Assembly: GCA_905478855.1 (NCBI GenBank)
Contig: CAJQKF010000001.1
Coordinates: 1 to 46,155, forward strand
Source of the DNA: an uncultured Gammaproteobacteria bacterium
Lineage (GTDB): Bacteria; Pseudomonadota; Gammaproteobacteria; Arenicellales; CAJQKF01
Direction of reading: 5' to 3'
Length of the DNA: 46,155 nucleotides
The notes beneath the pieces are model-generated. The model worked only from the letters and a program-made list of their open reading frames with translations. It was not told the origin of the DNA and did no database searches. Numbering within the stretch: position 1 is the first letter of the stretch; every line of letters begins with the position of its first letter. A program made the position numbers and the translations under genes. This document shows positions 41,281 to 46,155 of this stretch, piece by piece.

Positions 41281-42192
41281 TTGAATAAGCATTGGATGAT
41301 TAAACGTCTAGCTGGAACGATTGGCGCTGAGGTGAGTGATATAGAGTTGCCGTCGATTTCGGAAGAGGGCATTGAAGATATTAAGGAGTTGCTAGCCGAA
41401 CATTTGGTACTCTTTTTTCTGAACCAACATCTTTCGGTGGAGCAACACGTTACATTTGGTCGACACTTTGGGAAATTGGAATGTCATCCTAATCTCAAAA
41501 ACCCTTTCCTCAATCACCCAGAAGTATTCGAGTTGGCTGCTAGTCATGGCGGTCTTGCTGATGAGTGGCATAGCGATATTACCTTTGACCAACACCCGTC
41601 AATAATGTCGATATTAAATATGATCCAATGCCCAGAGGTTGGTGGCGATACTATGTGGGCGAATACCTGTGCGGCATTCGACGCTTTATCGCAACCATTG
41701 CAAAATTTATGTGAAGGGCTATCTGCATTGCATGATGCTGAGCCTCATGGAAAGCCGGAAATAACTGCAGTGCATCCTGTTGTTCGTGTTCATCCGGTGA
41801 CGGGGAAAAAAGCGCTATTTGTTAATGAGCACTTTACGCGCCGTATTGTAGAAATGAGCCATTCGGAAAGCCGAATGTTATTGGATTATTTAACACGATG
41901 GGTGACAAGCCCGAAGTTTACTGTTCGATATCACTGGCAGGAGGGCACGATAGCGATGTGGGATAATCGATGTACACAGCACTTTGTACTCAATGATTTT
42001 AATCAACAACGGATTATTCAACGGGTAACTATTGTTGGCGATACACCTGAGCCCGTCGCTCCATTGCAATGGCCTGCTTATACTCGTGTGGAAAATGTTG
42101 GAGCGACTAGTCGTTTTGATAAGCAGTTAAATGATCATCTGGGCCGGGCCATTATGAGTCTTGATTCTAATGCGCGAGACGATAAGCCTTAA
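41281..42192 (+). CDS. TauD/TfdA-family Fe(II)/2-oxoglutarate dioxygenase
   Basis: The 303-residue dioxygenase has the facial triad in EWHSDITF (His and Asp, about residue 98) and a distal His in NRCTQHFVLND (about residue 237). The 2-oxoglutarate Arg is in QQRIIQRVTI about 13 residues later. LFFLNQHLSVEQHVTFGRHFG is the family's N-terminal block. Members hydroxylate or release sulfite, phenols or amines from substrates (taurine, 2,4-D, butyrobetaine-like compounds). I chose TTG 41281 because a strong GGGAGGGAG site is immediately upstream; the frame is open 11 codons further. It follows the TRAP genes, so its substrate may be the imported acid. Confidence 0.87.
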   Translation: MNKHWMIKRLAGTIGAEVSDIELPSISEEGIEDIKELLAEHLVLFFLNQHLSVEQHVTFGRHFGKLECHPNLKNPFLNHPEVFELAASHGGLADEWHSDITFDQHPSIMSILNMIQCPEVGGDTMWANTCAAFDALSQPLQNLCEGLSALHDAEPHGKPEITAVHPVVRVHPVTGKKALFVNEHFTRRIVEMSHSESRMLLDYLTRWVTSPKFTVRYHWQEGTIAMWDNRCTQHFVLNDFNQQRIIQRVTIVGDTPEPVAPLQWPAYTRVENVGATSRFDKQLNDHLGRAIMSLDSNARDDKP

Positions 42193-42315
42193 TTTACGAG
42201 TCTGACTAAAGTGGATCGTGATTCATTTTTTGATGAGAATGTTTTTTCGGGCCAGAAGTCATCATTACGACTTAGATAGTCGGATTGGTCGAATTTTTCA
42301 ATATTTAGGAAATGT

Positions 42316-43755
42316 ATGAGCTACGGTATATATATTGGTAAAAACCTCACGCGGGACGGTATCTCGTATCTTGGCGGATATGGAGATGAGCCGTCTTCCC
42401 ATTGGCTTGAGTTGATTCCCGCAGCGGACCTTGATTCTGCTGAGAATGTTCCGGTTGGAGTGGATCATACCGCAGACATGCCCGGTGTGCGCTCGACAGT
42501 TCCTCAATCGGCTCATGCCGCGCGACATCTGCGAGTTAGTTATAGCTATTACAAAGGCGTTCTCGCTCCGATAACCAATGGAGGTCTTAATGAATATGGT
42601 GTAGCCGTTCGGGATATATGGTCAACGTCGCGACAAGAATTAATTGATATGACGCCTACAACGCAAAGCGGTCCAAATTACAGTGATCTCGCGCGATTTG
42701 TTTTGGAGCGAGCTGAAACTGCACGACAAGGTGTGGAGTTGATAGGCGCATTGATCGGCGAATTTGGTGAGTCGACTTATGGTGGTAATTCTCACCTAAT
42801 CGCAGATGACGACGAAGCCTGGGTTGTTATTCAGTTTGCCGGAGGACAAGGGTTGTGGGCCGCTGAACGACTGGGTGACAACTCTATTCGGGCGTCGAGG
42901 CCGGGCTATATTTTGTCGGTGCCTATTGACCAACTCGAACACCCAGATTACCTGTATTCAAGTAACTTTGTTTCCTTTGCAGTATCTAAGGGATGGTTCA
43001 ACTCTGATCGAGATATGGAGTTTAATGCGAATCTTATTTATGGTGATGGTAAGCAAAAATGGGATGGTGTGAAATGGATCGAGTCGCAAATGTTAGATCT
43101 TGCCTCACGCCCGGAGCGAATCGGTATTGAGGATGTTATGTGGGCAGTAAGAACTCCGAAACTTACGGGGGATACCGCAGGCTACGGTCAAGTTGTTCCG
43201 TTGAGAGAGCAAAAGTATTCAATGTTACGAATGATGTGGCATGCCCATATTGGCGCGATGGCTGCACCTTTTACTCCAGTTTATATGGGTATGCAGGAGG
43301 TTCCGTTTGAATATCGTAAACACCGTTATTTAAGTGTGGGCGAATCATCACGGTTTATGGATATGCGACACTATAAACAGGGAGAAACTGAATCGCTGAG
43401 TACTGTTTCTCAAGGGGTTGAGTCGACCCGTTCGGCAACGGCCATATATAAACGGCTCATGTATCTCGTGCTGCAAAACCCTGAAGAGTTTGCTGATGAA
43501 TTACAGGAGATATGGATAGCACTGGAGAGCGAGTTGCTAACGAAACAATCAACAATCGCTAAAACTTCAATAATTCTACTAGAACAAAAGGAAGCAAATT
43601 TAGCAGAGCAATATCTTGATTATTACTGTGGCTCTGAACTTGACAAAGCGCTCGATTCGGCAGAAATATTGGCAAAAAGTTTTGAGCTAAGAACTCGTTT
43701 GAAGTTCGGAATCAAAAACCAATCGGCACCTTTATCAATGGAGCAGATCTGGTAA
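42316..43755 (+). CDS. C69-like Ntn-hydrolase-fold protein with Ser at the nucleophile position
   Basis: The 479-residue protein is similar to the peptidase C69/acyl-coenzyme A:6-APA acyltransferase-like Ntn hydrolases (dipeptidase PepD type). The N-terminus reads MSYGIYIGKNLTRDG, matching the family pattern C-x-x-hhhGKxATxDG. ITNGGLNEYGVAVRD and GGNSHLIADDDEAWVVQ-type strands follow. In the family the N-terminal Cys, exposed after Met removal, is the nucleophile. Here that place is Ser2, and the whole protein has a single Cys far away near the C-terminus (YYCGS). Ser2 could serve as nucleophile, or the enzyme is inactive as a peptidase. Good AGGA site 5 bases before the ATG, so the start is firm. 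Confidence 0.75.
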   Translation: MSYGIYIGKNLTRDGISYLGGYGDEPSSHWLELIPAADLDSAENVPVGVDHTADMPGVRSTVPQSAHAARHLRVSYSYYKGVLAPITNGGLNEYGVAVRDIWSTSRQELIDMTPTTQSGPNYSDLARFVLERAETARQGVELIGALIGEFGESTYGGNSHLIADDDEAWVVIQFAGGQGLWAAERLGDNSIRASRPGYILSVPIDQLEHPDYLYSSNFVSFAVSKGWFNSDRDMEFNANLIYGDGKQKWDGVKWIESQMLDLASRPERIGIEDVMWAVRTPKLTGDTAGYGQVVPLREQKYSMLRMMWHAHIGAMAAPFTPVYMGMQEVPFEYRKHRYLSVGESSRFMDMRHYKQGETESLSTVSQGVESTRSATAIYKRLMYLVLQNPEEFADELQEIWIALESELLTKQSTIAKTSIILLEQKEANLAEQYLDYYCGSELDKALDSAEILAKSFELRTRLKFGIKNQSAPLSMEQIW

Positions 43756-43780
43756 ACAAAACTTCATGTTGTGTTTAGGC

Positions 43781-44896
43781 CTATAGTAAGCAATTGTGGT
43801 CTAGCTGACTGATAGATATTTTTCCTAGTTGTGCTAGCGTTACATTAATTTCACTTGAGAGAATGTTTATCAGATTATCCAATCCCCTTGCGCCGTTCGC
43901 ACCAATTGCATACATGAATGGCCTGCCGAGCATGACAAAGCTAGCTCCTGATGCAAGGGCCTTAATGATGCCTTCGCCTCCGCGCACTCCACTATCGAAG
44001 ATGAGCGGGTAGTCTTTGCCCACAGCCTGTCGAATTATTGGCAGCATGCTAACAGCTGCCGGAGCGCTATCCAGTTGTCGTCCGCCGTGGTTAGATACGT
44101 ATATTGCATCTGCACCGGTATTTTTAATCATCAAAGAATCGACCGCGGACATCACACCTTTAATAATTAATTTACCCGGCCATAGATCCCTAAGGCGGCG
44201 CACAAAATCAAGATCCACGGCGCCACGGCTTGCGGTTCGGTCAAATGTACCGTGGGACGACTTTTGATTGAAATTTGCTAATTCAGGTACACCCGTAATC
44301 AATGAGGTGAGAGACCAACGTGGATGTAATGCGAAGTCGACAAATTGTGGAATACCCATTTTGAACGGTGTTTTGAAACCGTGTCGCAATTCGCGTCGAC
44401 GCGGTGCAACTTGGGGTACGTCGACCGTTAAAATTAGAGTTTTATATCCCGATCTTTTCGCTCTTTCAACGAGTTCAACGGCCAAATCTAGCGACTGGCT
44501 CACATACAACTGGAACCAGGTATTTTCTGCTGCAATTGACGCAATTGACTCCAGCGAAGTAGAGGCCATAGTTGATAGACCTAACGGAATTCCGTGTCTG
44601 ACAGCTGCTTCTGCCAAAAGCTGGTCAGCTTTCGGCCAGGTGAGATTACACATACCCATCGGTGCAATTCCAAACGGGAGCTTATAGTCTTGATCGAATA
44701 TTCTATGAGCAGCCGTTCGTGATTCAACATTTACCAGAACCCGCGGCTGTAATCGAATCTTGTCCAGTTCACTCCTATTTAATGCAACCGATTGTTCATC
44801 ACCGGCGGCTCCATCGACATAGTCGAACATGATTCTTGGAACTCGTTTTCGCGCGAGCAGGCGTGCTTCGTCGATGCTGTAAAAAGTTCTATTCAT
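43781..44896 (-). CDS. FMN-dependent 2-hydroxyacid dehydrogenase/oxidase (LldD family)
   Basis: The 371-residue TIM-barrel flavoprotein oxidises L-2-hydroxy acids (lactate, glycolate, mandelate) to 2-keto acids. Visible: FDYVDGAAGDE (active-site Tyr) near residue 25, PFGIAPMGMCNL near residue 74, WFQLYVSQ near residue 127, the flavin Lys in LIIKGVMS near residue 245, catalytic His and Arg in YVSNHGGRQLD near residue 269 and FDSGVRGGEG near residue 300. All key residues are kept. It is on the opposite strand from the C69-like gene, with 25 bases between their 3' ends. It may act on a hydroxy acid imported by the neighbouring TRAP system, as an inference. Confidence 0.9.
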   Translation of the reverse strand: MNRTFYSIDEARLLARKRVPRIMFDYVDGAAGDEQSVALNRSELDKIRLQPRVLVNVESRTAAHRIFDQDYKLPFGIAPMGMCNLTWPKADQLLAEAAVRHGIPLGLSTMASTSLESIASIAAENTWFQLYVSQSLDLAVELVERAKRSGYKTLILTVDVPQVAPRRRELRHGFKTPFKMGIPQFVDFALHPRWSLTSLITGVPELANFNQKSSHGTFDRTASRGAVDLDFVRRLRDLWPGKLIIKGVMSAVDSLMIKNTGADAIYVSNHGGRQLDSAPAAVSMLPIIRQAVGKDYPLIFDSGVRGGEGIIKALASGASFVMLGRPFMYAIGANGARGLDNLINILSSEINVTLAQLGKISISQLDHNCLL

Positions 44897-45083
44897 TCTT
44901 CCAATAACTTAATAGAAAATATGTGTCAATTAACATGTGGATGTTTTAGTCGTTTATGCGCAAACCAGTAACTTGCTAGTGCTAATTTGCACTTGAGTCA
45001 TACCGAATAAATATAGGGTAAACGTCATCGACTTTATTGTCCGAGTATATTCGCAGATGATCATTCTATCTAGGGTATGTTTG

Positions 45084-45974
45084 CTATTTACCTAGTGCTC
45101 TTTCTCGCCAAACAATAACTAATCCACCGGCGATTATCAGAAACACGCCTGGAATTAGACGATCAAAAGGTGCTTCATTGAATATTACCCAGCCGATTAT
45201 GAACGACATTGGTATGCCAAAATATTCAAAAGGCGAAAGATTACTGGGCTCCGTTAAACGATAAGCGTATATTAAGCAGAACACCGCAGCACCGCCAGCA
45301 CTACCCATTGCGAGAAGTAACAACCAGTCTTGTGTTGAAACAACGGTGACATATTCGCTGGTGGTGAACAAAACCAGAGCTGATGATACTAGTGTTCCTG
45401 CTACCGCGTAGATATTAATTACTGCAGTGGGCAAACTCTCGTCAAATAGCCGAGAACTAACGCTGATGGTAGCGTAGCCAAGTGCAGCACAAATTGGCAG
45501 TAATGCATAAAGTGTGAATACATCACTGGTTGGCTTCATGACTAATACAACACCGCAAAAACCAATGGCTACAGCAGACCAACGCCAATATCCAACACGA
45601 TGTTTAAGCAATGGAATAGATAGCACAGTGATAAACAAAGGACCGCAAAATGCGATAGCTGATGCGGTAGCAAATTCCAGTTTAACTAGGGATAAGTAGA
45701 AACAAAATTGGGCAAAGGTACCAGCGCAGCCGCGAAGAAGGCCTAGTCGCCATTGACGTATGTAAATAGGGCGGCCGTCAGAGTACCATTGCTTGGAGAA
45801 ATATAGGATGATTATGCTGGGTATAACTCCAAACAGGTTTCGATATACTGATAGTTGTTGCACAGGATATCGCGTGCCTAGATATTTTATGATTGCACCC
45901 ATGATGTCGAACAGAAAAATCGCGACTAACATTATAAAAATAGCGCGACTAAGCGAGGATTGGATGTTATTCAT
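45084..45974 (-). CDS. DMT-superfamily (EamA) transporter, second copy type
   Basis: The 296-residue product has ten hydrophobic segments in two EamA repeats. The first helix block MLVAIFLFDIMGAIIKYLG and the YRNLFGVIPSIIILY segment are typical of EamA drug/metabolite carriers. It differs clearly from the DMT protein at 29989, so they are not recent duplicates. It starts 19 bases after the stop of a partial gene at the window edge on the same strand, suggesting an operon with it. Confidence 0.85.
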   Translation of the reverse strand: MNNIQSSLSRAIFIMLVAIFLFDIMGAIIKYLGTRYPVQQLSVYRNLFGVIPSIIILYFSKQWYSDGRPIYIRQWRLGLLRGCAGTFAQFCFYLSLVKLEFATASAIAFCGPLFITVLSIPLLKHRVGYWRWSAVAIGFCGVVLVMKPTSDVFTLYALLPICAALGYATISVSSRLFDESLPTAVINIYAVAGTLVSSALVLFTTSEYVTVVSTQDWLLLLAMGSAGGAAVFCLIYAYRLTEPSNLSPFEYFGIPMSFIIGWVIFNEAPFDRLIPGVFLIIAGGLVIVWRERALGK

Positions 45975-45993
45975 GGGCGCATTGTAGTCTTGT

Positions 45994-46155
45994 TTAGATA
46001 ACTGCGGTAAGAATTTGTTTCATAATAGGGTAGTATTTAGTGCTTACCGAATATCGAAAATGGCGAACGGTGTTTGTTTCGGTGTGTAGATAGCCTACGG
46101 CTTTTATTTCGTATACGGGCTCTTCTTGCTTTTTTCCAAATTCACAAGATAGATA
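45994..46155 (-). CDS. 3' end of an unidentified gene cut by the window edge
   Basis: The minus strand is open from the window edge to a TAA at 45994-45996, giving the last 53 residues of a protein. The sequence has a coherent, mixed-charge composition (for example PVYEIKAVGYLHTE and VRHFRYSV near the end, finishing MKQILTAVI) and no stop in this frame. The next gene on the strand begins 19 bases later. No family was recognised from so short a piece. Confidence 0.55.
   Translation of the reverse strand, partial: YLSCEFGKKQEEPVYEIKAVGYLHTETNTVRHFRYSVSTKYYPIMKQILTAVI

Noticed and set aside
1..46155. CRISPR arrays, tRNA or rRNA genes, phage genes, defence systems
   Set aside because: No regularly spaced repeats, cloverleaf-like genes or known defence or phage proteins were seen on either strand.

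Overview
The window is bacterial, with dense gene packing, short intergenic gaps, Shine-Dalgarno starts and operons on both strands. It looks like a catabolic region of a Pseudomonadota chromosome, most likely a marine-type gammaproteobacterium of moderate to low GC. That placement is an inference from gene content and cannot be proved from this sequence. No rRNA, tRNA, CRISPR array or phage module was seen. The only mobile-element trace is a decayed IS3-family transposase at the left end, beside a probable broken acetyltransferase gene.

Left part (1-12.7 kb): after the decayed stretch come a D-amino-acid-dehydrogenase-like flavoprotein (minus strand) and a divergent gentisate 1,2-dioxygenase-like bicupin. 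Next is a plus-strand unit of a GntR/FCD regulator, a LigM-type tetrahydrofolate-dependent aryl O-demethylase, a DctP-DctQ-DctM TRAP transporter and an alpha/beta hydrolase. A minus-strand pair follows, encoding a DOPA-4,5-dioxygenase-family protein and an SLC13/DASS anion transporter.

Centre (13.2-19.9 kb): this is a complete protocatechuate 4,5-cleavage operon. A TetR regulator is followed by ligA, ligB, ligC, ligI, ligK, ligJ and ligU, covering every step from protocatechuate to pyruvate plus oxaloacetate. With the LigM homologue upstream, the window can in principle take vanillate (or 3-O-methylgallate/gallate) to central metabolism. C1 recycling from methyl-THF is not encoded here.

Right part (20-46 kb): this is a mosaic of amine and organic-acid catabolism with many transporters. 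It holds a PuuB-like amine oxidase, a class III aminotransferase operon (IclR, HAD, aminotransferase, S1/P1 nuclease), a TctCBA tripartite tricarboxylate transporter, a PuuC-like aldehyde dehydrogenase, a DMT exporter, a GuaA-type glutamine amidotransferase, a cytochrome P450, a glutamine-synthetase-like ligase and a PHP-domain protein. After a small lipoprotein come a BKACE (DUF849) enzyme, an SDR dehydrogenase, a TAXI-type TRAP system, a TauD-like dioxygenase, a C69/Ntn-hydrolase-like protein with Ser in place of the usual Cys nucleophile, an FMN 2-hydroxyacid dehydrogenase, a second DMT transporter and the 3' end of a further gene cut by the window edge.

Points that stand out are: TetR rather than LysR control of a full lig operon, with the operator overlapping the apparent 5' end of the regulator ORF; a set of genes resembling a gamma-glutamylation route for amine breakdown, next to a P450; two unrelated transport operons that both carry a terminator-like hairpin between the binding-protein and permease genes; and the Ser-for-Cys Ntn-hydrolase-like protein.
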